A DNA stretch of 53,668 nt from NCBI GenBank assembly GCA_021324185.1, contig JAJPJN010000145.1, positions 1 through 53,668 on the forward strand. Reading direction: 5' to 3'. Position numbers and translations under genes: made by a program. This DNA is from Terriglobia bacterium (GTDB lineage Bacteria > Acidobacteriota > Terriglobia > Bryobacterales > Bryobacteraceae). This document shows positions 8,202 through 15,964 of this stretch, in pieces. Position 1 is the stretch's first letter. Each line of letters opens with the position of its first letter. The notes under the pieces were generated by a model. That model was not told the origin of the DNA. It ran no database searches and worked only from the letters and a program-made list of their open reading frames with translations.

Positions 8202-9217
8202 AAACCGATCTCAGCAATATTCCCTTTGATCAGGAGCTGAGCCCAGGCGCGCACAACGCCGTTTTTGTGTGCCTGAAGGTGCAGCCGTCTGAGAAAGTGA
8301 CTGTCATTACAGACCGGGCATGCGAAGAGATTGCGGCCAGCCTGGTAGCCGAGCTGAATGCCTGCGGCTGCAACTACCAAACGTTCCTACTCGAAGAGCT
8401 GGCGCCGAGACCGCTCATCGACATGCCGCAAGCCGTGCTCGATGACATGGCAACCAGCCAGGTAAGCATCTTCGCGGTGCAGGCGCAAGCGAATGAGCTG
8501 CGGACGCGAATGCAAATGTGCGCAGTGGTCAACGAGAAGAAGCTACGGCACGCGCATATGGTCAACATCGAGAAGAAGATCATGCTGGCGGGCATGCGCG
8601 CCGATTTCGCCAAAGTTGACGAACTGACGCTGCGCGTGATGAACATTGTGAACAAAGCGCAGAGCATTCACGCCGTCACACCCGCAGGAACAGATATTCG
8701 CGCCCGGTTGACCCCTGAATACAAATGGATCAAGACCAGCGGAATTATCAGCCGCGATAAATGGGGCAATCTGCCGGGCGGCGAAACCTTTACTTCGCCG
8801 CTGGAAGTGAACGGAACGTTTGTGGTGGATGGCGTGGTGGGTGATTACCTTTGCGCCAAGTATGGCGATTTGAAAGCCACTCCGCTTACTTTAACCGTGG
8901 AACGCAATCGTCTGACGAACGCGTTCTGTGACAACAAGGAACTGCAGGAAGAGTTCTGGCGCTATACTCACCGGGACGAGAATAGCGACCGGGTGGGCGA
9001 GTTCGCGATTGGGACGAATATTGCGTGCCAGGACGTAGTCGGCAACATTCTGCAAGATGAAAAAATTCCCGGGGTACACATGGCCTTTGGCGATCCGTAC
9101 GGAGCGCACACAGGCGCCCAGTGGACCTCTACGACGCACATCGACGTGGTTGGCCGCAGGTTCGATATCTGGGCCGACGAGCGCCAGATCATGAGCGAAG
9201 GCCAGTTCCTTGTCTGA
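8198..9217 (+). CDS. M29-like aminopeptidase family protein
   Basis: A 339-residue protein resembling thermophilic metalloaminopeptidases (family M29). The C-terminal half holds the family's metal and catalytic pattern: GEFAIGTN (Glu), GVHMAFGDPYG (His), then TSTTHIDVV (His and Asp). The N-terminal half has a Rossmann-like segment, VTVITDRACEEIAASLV. M29 enzymes remove N-terminal residues with two metal ions. Here, embedded in an operon of three ligases, it may trim or recycle the peptide made by the others, or act as a synthetase-associated hydrolase. The TTG start overlaps the preceding stop codon and has GGAG eight bases upstream. Compared with true M29 enzymes (about 410 residues) it is short, so activity is not certain. 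Confidence 0.75.
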   Translation: MKTDLSNIPFDQELSPGAHNAVFVCLKVQPSEKVTVITDRACEEIAASLVAELNACGCNYQTFLLEELAPRPLIDMPQAVLDDMATSQVSIFAVQAQANELRTRMQMCAVVNEKKLRHAHMVNIEKKIMLAGMRADFAKVDELTLRVMNIVNKAQSIHAVTPAGTDIRARLTPEYKWIKTSGIISRDKWGNLPGGETFTSPLEVNGTFVVDGVVGDYLCAKYGDLKATPLTLTVERNRLTNAFCDNKELQEEFWRYTHRDENSDRVGEFAIGTNIACQDVVGNILQDEKIPGVHMAFGDPYGAHTGAQWTSTTHIDVVGRRFDIWADERQIMSEGQFLV

Positions 9218-9229
9218 CCGGACTAGCCG

Positions 9230-10420
9230 TTGATTGCGGAACTTCGCGAGCGCTTTAACCGGCAGTGGAGCCCGGATCTCTATGCCCGGTTTCTGCGGCG
9301 AATTGACGAGACCTCCGGTACGCATGTTGAGTTCCGGTGTAGCGAAACACCCGTTTTCTTCCCCCAACCGCTGCTCGAAAAAATGGTGCGCTACGGGAAG
9401 GAACTCTATGAGCAACTGGCTTCCAATCCGGAATACCGCCGTGCTTCGGAAGGGGCGATTCCGCCTGAGTTCAGCGTTCCAAACGAATCGTTGCATCCGC
9501 TTTTTGTGCAGGCCGATTTCGGGCTGGTGCGCTCTGCGGGCGGAAGCCTAGAGCCCAAACTGGTCGAGATTCAAGGCTTTCCCTCCATCTACGGTTTTCA
9601 GGCCGCGCTCGCTAAAGACTATATGCAGGTGTATCGCCTGCATGAAACCGTTTCGCCCCGACTGACCAATTTTCTGGGCGGCTTGGATGAGAAGAGCTAC
9701 TGGGATCTTCTTGGCAAAGCGATTCTGAACGGGCACGCGCCGGAAGAGGCCGTTCTGCTCGAAATCGAGCCGTATAAGCAGAAGACGCTGCCGGATTTTC
9801 TGGTCACGCAAAAGAAGCTCGGCATTCGTATTGCGTGCATCACCCAAGTTAAGAAACAAGGGCGGCGGTTACTGTTTGAAGGCGTCCCGATCAAACGCAT
9901 TTACAATCGCGTGATTGTCGACGAGCTGATACGGAAGAATATTCAACCGGAGTTCCGGCTGGCGGATGATATCGACGTCGAATGGGCCGGGCATCCGAAC
10001 TGGTTCTTCCGGTTGAGCAAATTTTCGCTGCCGTGGTTTCGGCACGCCAGCGTGCCCGAGACGCGCTTTCTCTGCGATGTTGACAGGCTGCCGGAAAATT
10101 TGGACGAGTATGTTCTGAAGCCGCTGTATTCGTTTGCCGGGCTAGGGGTGAAGATCGGGCCCACCCGAGAAGAGATCGAAGCGATTCCGGCCCGCCAGCG
10201 TCACGAATTCGTCCTGCAGAAGAAACTGGATTTCGTGGCTACAGTCGATACGCCCAGCGGCATGACGAAAGTGGAAACGCGCATCATGTATATCCATGAT
10301 GGAAACGAGCTGAAGCCGGTGACGACCGTTATCCGCACCGGGCGCGGAAAAATGATGGGTGTCGATTTCAATAAGAATCTCGATTGGGTCGGCGCATCCG
10401 CCGGATTTTACGAGCGTTGA
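9230..10420 (+). CDS. second ATP-grasp-like ligase of the operon
   Basis: A 396-residue soluble protein. Its C-terminal part reads as an ATP-grasp catalytic half: [17 protein letters not shown] (Lys and glycine-rich loop), [10 protein letters not shown] and [14 protein letters not shown]. The N-terminal half contains [21 protein letters not shown], a substrate-binding segment of the kind seen in glutathionylspermidine-synthase-like and related ATP-grasp proteins. It belongs to a different branch from the ATP-grasp three genes upstream, so the operon seems to make at least two distinct bonds. The start is the TTG 12 bp after the aminopeptidase stop, with only a weak ribosome binding site. It is the last gene of the operon; phosphoglucomutase follows after 34 bp and could be read through. 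Confidence 0.7.
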   Translation: MIAELRERFNRQWSPDLYARFLRRIDETSGTHVEFRCSETPVFFPQPLLEKMVRYGKELYEQLASNPEYRRASEGAIPPEFSVPNESLHPLFVQADFGLVRSAGGSLEPKLVEIQGFPSIYGFQAALAKDYMQVYRLHETVSPRLTNFLGGLDEKSYWDLLGKAILNGHAPEEAVLLEIEPYKQKTLPDFLVTQKKLGIRIACITQVKKQGRRLLFEGVPIKRIYNRVIVDELIRKNIQPEFRLADDIDVEWAGHPNWFFRLSKFSLPWFRHASVPETRFLCDVDRLPENLDEYVLKPLYSFAGLGVKIGPTREEIEAIPARQRHEFVLQKKLDFVATVDTPSGMTKVETRIMYIHDGNELKPVTTVIRTGRGKMMGVDFNKNLDWVGASAGFYER

Positions 10421-10454
10421 AACAACCCGATCGGGGATAGCATATAAATCACGT

Positions 10455-12122
10455 ATGCCTGCCACCGATCCACGCGCCGGCAAACCGGCAGATCCTGCTC
10501 AACTCGTCAATGTTCCCAGACTGATTACGGGTTATTACGCACTGGAACCGGATGTTGCAATTGCCACGCAGCGAGTCTCATTCGGCACTTCGGGGCATCG
10601 TGGAACTTCGTTCGCGGCCGGATTCAATGAGAATCACATCGTCGCCATTACGCAGGCGATTTGCGAATACCGGGCTGAGCAAGGGACAACTGGTCCGTTA
10701 TTTCTGGGTATGGACACCCATGCTTTATCGGAGCCGGCGTGGGCGAGCGCGCTTGAAGTACTGGCGGCCAATGGAGTCACCACGATGATCGATCAGGACG
10801 GCGGATATACGCCCACGCCGTCGCTATCGCACGCGATTCTTAAACACAACCGCGGGCGGGGCGAAGGGCTGGCAGATGGCATTGTCATTACGCCCTCGCA
10901 TAATCCTCCGGAAGACGGAGGGTTCAAATACAATCCGCCTTCGGGCGGCCCTGCCGATACGACGGCCACCAAGTGGATCGAGAACCGCGCCAACGATCAC
11001 CTGAAAAGCGGTCTGAAGGCCGTCAAGCGCATGCCGTATGAACGCGCGCTCAAAGCGGGCTCTACGCACAAATACGATTACCTGTCGAACTATGTCGACG
11101 ACCTTTGCGCCGTGATCGACATGGAAGCAATTGCGGCCGCGGGATTGCGTTTGGCAGTTGATCCGCTGGGCGGCGCTGGAGTGGCTTATTGGCCGCGAAT
11201 CGGCGAGCGCTACAAGCTCAATTTGGCTGTAGTGAACACCACGGTCGATCCGACTTTCCGCTTCATGACCTGCGATTGGGATGGCAAGATTCGCATGGAC
11301 TGCTCTTCGCCGTATGCCATGGCGGGTCTGATTGCGCTCAAGGACAAGTTCGATGTAGCGTTTGCCTGCGACACGGATCACGACCGGCACGGCGTAGTGA
11401 CGCCGAGCGCAGGGCTTATGAATCCGAATCACTACCTGGCTGTGGCGATTGACTATTTGTTTCGCAACCGGCCGCAATGGAAAGCGGATGCCGGTGTGGG
11501 CAAAACGCTGGTATCGAGCAGCATCATTGACCGGGTGGCGCGCGATTTGGGGCGCAGGCTGGATGAAGTGCCCGTCGGGTTCAAGTGGTTTGTTGACGGG
11601 CTGCTCGACGGCTCACTGGGATTTGGCGGTGAAGAGAGCGCAGGAGCGTCGTTCCTGCGGCGCGATGGCGGCTCCTGGAGCACCGATAAAGACGGCATCA
11701 TCATGGGCCTGCTTTCGGCGGAGATTACGGCCAGGACGCAGCAAGATCCGGGCGTGCGGTACCGGGAGCTGACGGCCCGCTTTGGCGCGCCGGTCTACGA
11801 GCGCATCGACGCCCCGGCAACGCCGGAGGAGAAAGCGATTCTGGCGAAGCTTTCGCCCGAACAGGTTTCGGCCAAAGAGCTGGCCGGCGAACCGATTGAA
11901 GCGATGCTGACTAAAGCGCCGGCGAATAATGCACCGATTGGCGGCTTGAAAGTAGCAACGAAAAACGGCTGGTTTGCCGCGCGGCCCTCCGGGACGGAGA
12001 ACGTGTACAAGATCTACGCCGAAAGCTTTTTAGGTGAAGAACACTTGCGCCGCATTCAGAAAGAAGCTCAGGCGCTGATTTCGAAGACGTTCGAATCGGC
12101 TGCAGCGGTCGGGGCGCGGTAG
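10455..12122 (+). CDS. pgm: phosphoglucomutase (alpha-D-glucose phosphate-specific)
   Basis: A 555-residue alpha-D-phosphohexomutase, the usual length for E. coli-type Pgm. It interconverts glucose 1-phosphate and glucose 6-phosphate. The four domains are marked by FGTSGHRG near the start, the phosphoserine loop [11 protein letters not shown] (about 150), the Mg loop DTDHDRHG (about 310), the sugar-recognition GGEESAG (about 395) and the phosphate-binding RPSGTE (about 515). All key residues are present. The start is the ATG at 10455; the frame is open further upstream but overlaps the preceding gene. It may supply UDP-sugar precursors. A functional link to the ligase operon is suggested only by the 34-bp spacing. 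Confidence 0.95.
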   Translation: MPATDPRAGKPADPAQLVNVPRLITGYYALEPDVAIATQRVSFGTSGHRGTSFAAGFNENHIVAITQAICEYRAEQGTTGPLFLGMDTHALSEPAWASALEVLAANGVTTMIDQDGGYTPTPSLSHAILKHNRGRGEGLADGIVITPSHNPPEDGGFKYNPPSGGPADTTATKWIENRANDHLKSGLKAVKRMPYERALKAGSTHKYDYLSNYVDDLCAVIDMEAIAAAGLRLAVDPLGGAGVAYWPRIGERYKLNLAVVNTTVDPTFRFMTCDWDGKIRMDCSSPYAMAGLIALKDKFDVAFACDTDHDRHGVVTPSAGLMNPNHYLAVAIDYLFRNRPQWKADAGVGKTLVSSSIIDRVARDLGRRLDEVPVGFKWFVDGLLDGSLGFGGEESAGASFLRRDGGSWSTDKDGIIMGLLSAEITARTQQDPGVRYRELTARFGAPVYERIDAPATPEEKAILAKLSPEQVSAKELAGEPIEAMLTKAPANNAPIGGLKVATKNGWFAARPSGTENVYKIYAESFLGEEHLRRIQKEAQALISKTFESAAAVGAR

Positions 12123-12154
12123 TTTCTCAAAGCCATTGCTACACTGCGAAGCAA

Positions 12155-13918
12155 ATGGGTGGTTACATCAGCCGCAGAGCAGCATTGGGGCTGTTGGGAG
12201 TGCCGGTCGTGAAGGCGCTCGCACAGGGCGTTTCCTCGCGCGGAGTGAAGCCGCAGCCGCGCGGAAAGTTTTCGGGGCTGCCGTTCCACGCCTGCTTTAC
12301 CGACATCGCCGCACAGGCAGGATTACGCGCGCCGCTGATCTATGGCGGCGCCGAAAAGAAGACCTACATTCTGGAAGCAGTAGGCTGCGGCTGCGCCTTT
12401 ATCGATTACGACAATGACGGCTGGCTCGATATTTTTTTGCTGAGCGGCCAGTTGCTCGAGAACACACCGCAAAGCGCCACCAACCGCCTCTATCACAACA
12501 ACCGGGACGGCACCTTTACCGATGTGACCGATAAGGCCGGGCTGCGCAAGACCGGTTGGGCTTCCGCGGTCGCAATCGGCGACTACAACAACGACGGCTT
12601 TGAGGATTTGTTCGTCACCTATTGGGGACAGAATGTCCTCTACCGCAATAACGGCGACGGCACATTTACCGACGTAACCGCGCAGGCGGGGCTATTGCAC
12701 GACGGCACGCTCTGGGGATCGGGCTGTACGTTTATCGATTACGATCGTGACGGCAAGCTGGATCTTTTGGCCGCCAATTATTTGCAGTTCGATTTCGCAA
12801 AGGTGCCTAAACCGGGCGAGAACCCGAACTGCAACTGGAAAGGCTTTCCGGTCAATTGCGGGCCACGCGGCTTGCCGCCCGGCCGCGTCTGGCTCTATCA
12901 CAACAACGGCGATGGCACATTTCGCGATGTGAGCGATGCCTCCGGTGTTTCAAAAGCGAAAGGCAGCTATTGCATGACCACAGCGGCAGCCGATTTCGAT
13001 AACGACGGCTGGCCGGATATCTATGTCGCCTGCGATTCGACACCAAGCTTTCTGTTCAGGAACAATCACGACGGCACGTTTTCGGAGATCGGGTTGGAGA
13101 GCGGAGCCGCATTGAATGAAGACGGGATGGAGCAGGCCGGCATGGGCCTCGGCATCGGAGATTACAACCTGGATGGAAGTTTAGACATCCTCAAGACGCA
13201 CTTTGCCGACGACACCGCCATCCTGTACCGCAACGACGGCAAAGGCGATTTCGAAGACGTCACGAATGCGGCCGGCCTGGGCGTTGAGACGCGCTATCTG
13301 GGATGGGGCGCGGCGATCTTCGATCCCGACAATGATGGGTATCCGGATCTGTTCTGGGTGACCGGCAGCGTGTATCCGGAACTGGAAAAAGATCTGCCGA
13401 GCTATCCGTTCAAGGGCCCGCGGATTCTGTTCCGCAATCTGAAGAACGGGAAGTTCGAAGAGTTATTGGATCAGGCCGGCCCCGGCGTGGCCGCGCTGCA
13501 CTCCAGCCGCGGATGCGCTTTCGGCGACTTCGACAATGATGGCGATATCGACATTCTGGTGATGAACATGAACGAGCCGCCGTCGCTGCTGCGAAATGAT
13601 GTGAGCGGAGCAAATCACTGGATAAAGGTGAAGCTGGTGGGAACGAAATCGAACCGCAGCGCCATCGGCGCGCGCGTGACGGCCCGCTACGGCGGCCACG
13701 TGCAGGCACAGGAAGTCTTGAGCCAATCGAGCTTCTATTCGGCCAGCGATCTGCGGCTGCATTTCGGATTAGCGGATGCGGCCAAGGTCGATTTAGAAGT
13801 GCGCTGGCCGAATGGCAGTGTCGAGAAAATTGCCGGTGTTGCGGCAGACCATCTGGTTACGATACGCGAAGGCGCCGGCATCGTGAAAACAGAAGCTTTC
13901 GGCAACAAAAAGGTGTGA
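12155..13918 (+). CDS. exported FG-GAP repeat protein with ASPIC/UnbV C-terminal domain
   Basis: A 587-residue exported protein. The N-terminus SRRAALGLLGVPVV looks like a twin-arginine signal. The body has repeated VCBS/FG-GAP blades, each with a calcium-type loop such as DYDNDGWLDIF, DYNNDGFEDLF, DFDNDGWPDIY and DFDNDGDIDIL, spaced by about 50-70 residues and interleaved with LYHNNGDGTF strands: a beta-propeller. The last 100 residues carry the ASPIC/UnbV domain (NHWIKVKLVG, SRAIGARV-like, LHFGLADAAKVDLEVRWPNG). Proteins of this kind are very abundant in Acidobacteria, but their role is not established; carbohydrate or surface binding is likely. It starts 32 bp after pgm on the same strand. 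Confidence 0.9.
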   Translation: MGGYISRRAALGLLGVPVVKALAQGVSSRGVKPQPRGKFSGLPFHACFTDIAAQAGLRAPLIYGGAEKKTYILEAVGCGCAFIDYDNDGWLDIFLLSGQLLENTPQSATNRLYHNNRDGTFTDVTDKAGLRKTGWASAVAIGDYNNDGFEDLFVTYWGQNVLYRNNGDGTFTDVTAQAGLLHDGTLWGSGCTFIDYDRDGKLDLLAANYLQFDFAKVPKPGENPNCNWKGFPVNCGPRGLPPGRVWLYHNNGDGTFRDVSDASGVSKAKGSYCMTTAAADFDNDGWPDIYVACDSTPSFLFRNNHDGTFSEIGLESGAALNEDGMEQAGMGLGIGDYNLDGSLDILKTHFADDTAILYRNDGKGDFEDVTNAAGLGVETRYLGWGAAIFDPDNDGYPDLFWVTGSVYPELEKDLPSYPFKGPRILFRNLKNGKFEELLDQAGPGVAALHSSRGCAFGDFDNDGDIDILVMNMNEPPSLLRNDVSGANHWIKVKLVGTKSNRSAIGARVTARYGGHVQAQEVLSQSSFYSASDLRLHFGLADAAKVDLEVRWPNGSVEKIAGVAADHLVTIREGAGIVKTEAFGNKKV

Positions 13919-14033
13919 GCTAGCCAACCATTTCCTTCGGGTGTAGCCGCCCTTAACCCGTGACGGTTAGTACTTTCGATTCGGATAACTCCGGAGCTAT
14001 CGCTGCGTCACTAATTTGCCGAGGAGCAAAGTA

Positions 14034-14591
14034 GTGAAACGGGTTGGATGGCTCATTTTACTGGCGGTAACGGCGAAAGCCGATATCCTCTATACTTGGA
14101 CGGTTTTCGGAAACGGGAACCAAACCGTCAGCTATGCCTTTTCGCTGCCCGATTTTCCAACCGGCTCGGTGGCAAGCTCAAGTAATCTGTCGCTATCCGG
14201 ATACCTCGGCGGGCTGCCAAACTACTCTTGTAATCAACTGAGCGCCGAGGATTGCACGTGGTCCGTTGCGCTGGAATCGGCGCCGAACTCGATCAGCGAT
14301 CTGGGAACGAATTTCGGCCAGGCGGCGCTGTATGTGTGCTGGGATGCAGGCGCCTTCGGGTGCAGCACGGGAATCAATGTCGAGCAGGGCGCCACATTCC
14401 CCAACCTCGATATCAATCAGTTTGGTACGTATTGGGGAACGATGGATTATTGGGGCTACCGAACTGAGCTGGTAATTACCGACCCGCCGAGTGTTCCGGA
14501 ACCGGGTTCGGCAGGGTTGATGCTTACGGCTGCCGGTCTTTTAGGCTTTTGCGCATTTGTGCGCCGGGCCAGGACGGTAAGAGCGCAGTAG
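14034..14591 (+). CDS. PEP-CTERM sorting domain protein
   Basis: A 185-residue exported protein. The start is the GTG at 14034, with GAGGAG seven bases upstream; this gives MKRVGWLILLAVTAKA as signal peptide. The middle is a beta-rich, Cys-containing domain (paired CNQ/CTW and CWD/CST cysteines) with no family I recognise. The C-terminus has the sorting signal VPEPGS, a hydrophobic helix and the basic stop RRAR, which marks proteins processed by an exosortase. No exosortase gene is in the window. It stands alone between the FG-GAP protein and the decayed island. An extracellular matrix or surface role is typical of the class. Confidence 0.85.
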   Translation: MKRVGWLILLAVTAKADILYTWTVFGNGNQTVSYAFSLPDFPTGSVASSSNLSLSGYLGGLPNYSCNQLSAEDCTWSVALESAPNSISDLGTNFGQAALYVCWDAGAFGCSTGINVEQGATFPNLDINQFGTYWGTMDYWGYRTELVITDPPSVPEPGSAGLMLTAAGLLGFCAFVRRARTVRAQ

Positions 14592-14604
14592 CATCTACTT
14601 GCCC

Positions 14605-15218
14605 TCAGCTCGTGATGCGCCGCGCAACACAGTTCTGAGCAGCATAGACGAGCTTCTTGAATACTCTTGCCTCGTAACAGGACCTGCTTCCCATCGCTTG
14701 AAGAATTCTGGGTCTCGCTTTCTGCAGATCTGTATACACGGCCAGAACCTCGTTGATCGTAGGGTCTGGCCCACTTTCCCGCACGAGCGCATTCCCGATT
14801 TGCCGGAGAACTCCTTTCGGGCGCCCATCGTGCTGTAGACGTCCGTTCCGGCGAGGTCGCTCAGCGACTTCTGCGTGCGCCGATAACTCTTCTCGAAGAC
14901 GCACCAAGTGTGGCGCTTTGGATTATGGTACGAGGCCATGACCGTCAAGCCAAGCTCGAAAGGCATATTCATACGCGGCGTGCGAGGTCGGTGCAAGTCT
15001 AATTCAACGCGCGATAGGTCGTGGAAGGAATATCGGCAGCTTTCAATGAGATCCACAATGCGATCAAGCCGTCTCTCTCCACCTGGAATTTCCAAAGCCG
15101 CGCGAGGGACCAAACCATAGGAGCAAACACCCGCAACATACGCCAGGAACAGCGGTTCAAATTGGCGATCATACGGGAAATTGAGAAAAACTGTTTTAAG
15201 CTTTAAACTACTTGGCAC
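14605..15218 (-). pseudogene. frameshifted TIR/nucleoside-deoxyribosyltransferase-like protein
   Basis: Read from a GTG at 15218, the frame gives LKTVFLNFPYDRQFEPL, GLVPRAALEIPGGERRLDRI and YSFHDLSRVELD, then MNMPFELGLTV. This order (strand, small loop, PxA...E, then DLSR and PFELG) is that of TIR-like and deoxyribosyltransferase-like folds. Around 14835-14850, after GTDVYS, the similarity jumps to the next minus frame (KGVLRQIGNALVRESG to the stop at 14605), so a single-base frameshift splits the gene. The GTG overlaps the end of the small upstream gene by 11 bp, so the two formed a coupled pair. It could be a real inactivation or a sequencing error. A role in defence is possible for TIR-like folds but is not shown. 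Confidence 0.65.
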
Positions 15219-15441
15219 GCCGGCGGACCTTTGTACCGGTTCGGCGATGGCTTCGTGCCTTAGGGCTGGTAACCAGCGATCCATTCCCTTGCTGGAAGTA
15301 CGCGTCCATAATCTCGTCCAACTGCTTGGTCTCGCGATGCGACAGCCCGAGTATTGCGGCAACTTCGTCCGCCGTCGGATACGGTTCCCTTAACACGATG
15401 GGACGATGTGCCGCGCTCTTCATGCTCTTCTCTTCAAGCAT
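15208..15441 (-). CDS. small protein paired with the TIR-like gene
   Basis: 77 residues from the ATG at 15441, or 71 from the ATG at 15423, which has a purine-rich GAAGAGAAG just upstream and may be the better start. The middle reads YPTADEVAAILGLSHRETKQLDEIMDAY (shown here only as its ends, YPTADEV and DEIMDAY), a helix-turn-helix-like pattern of the sort used by small DNA-binding or antitoxin proteins. The C-terminus is strongly basic (RSHRRTGTKVRRRAK). It is translationally coupled to the frameshifted TIR-like gene. I do not recognise the family; function unknown. Confidence 0.55.
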   Translation of the reverse strand: MLEEKSMKSAAHRPIVLREPYPTADEVAAILGLSHRETKQLDEIMDAYFQQGNGSLVTSPKARSHRRTGTKVRRRAK

Positions 15442-15533
15442 AACGTCCGGACCGGGTCAGCGGGTCGCAACCATCTCCTAAAAGATAATCCATCCATTCT
15501 TGTCAGGCAGCCACTTAAGTTAGCCGTACCGTT

Positions 15534-15746
15534 CTAAGCTGTCGTATCCGTTCGTTTCGGCCGGATGCGGTTGTACAAGTCCAGCAGTAGGTCGCCACTC
15601 TCGGTACGCCACTTGACCCAGCCATTTGCTGTTTTCCTAGGACTCCCGGTCTTCTGGATACAATACAGCGCGGCGTAGCTCGGAGAAAACACCTTCCCGT
15701 CCACCTCGATACCGTCCGAGCGGAGTGTGCCCTCAAATGTTCGCCG
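15534..15746 (-). pseudogene. decayed gene remnant with an SPSYAAL...NGWVKW domain
   Basis: This frame has no start codon and begins directly after an in-frame TAG at 15747-15749. It translates to RRTFEGTLRSDG, IEVDGKVFSPSYAALYC, then TANGWVKWRTESGD and ends LLLDLYNRIRPK before a TAG. The SPS-x-AAL and NGWxxW spacing resembles the C-terminal domains (RAMA/DUF4357 type) of restriction-modification and related DNA-acting proteins. The same frame above the stop reads NLVGSRLKLDYCVRG and stays open to about 15950, so a nonsense mutation probably split one gene that once covered 15534-15950. The rest of 15442-15964 shows nothing else beyond the leader of the mannosidase gene. Confidence 0.5.
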
Positions 15747-15964
15747 CTAGCCTCGTACGCAGTAGTCCAACTTTAGACGGCTTCCTACTAAATTCGGCAT
15801 AGCCGAAATCAATTCTTGAAATGGACGCGATCCGGTGCTCCGAACGTCACTGATGCCGCCACTCTGTTCAGAAGATGTGGATAATGTCGGGAAATTCTCG
15901 TCGCGCAGCGCGGCAGAAAGCTCCCGCCCGGTTCCTGCATGGTATATTGCGAGCCGGCGCTCCT

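Noticed and set aside
13919-14033. A riboswitch in the leader of the PEP-CTERM gene
   Set aside because: I could not match the region to any riboswitch layout I know; only a five-base stem (TAACC/GGTTA) is visible.
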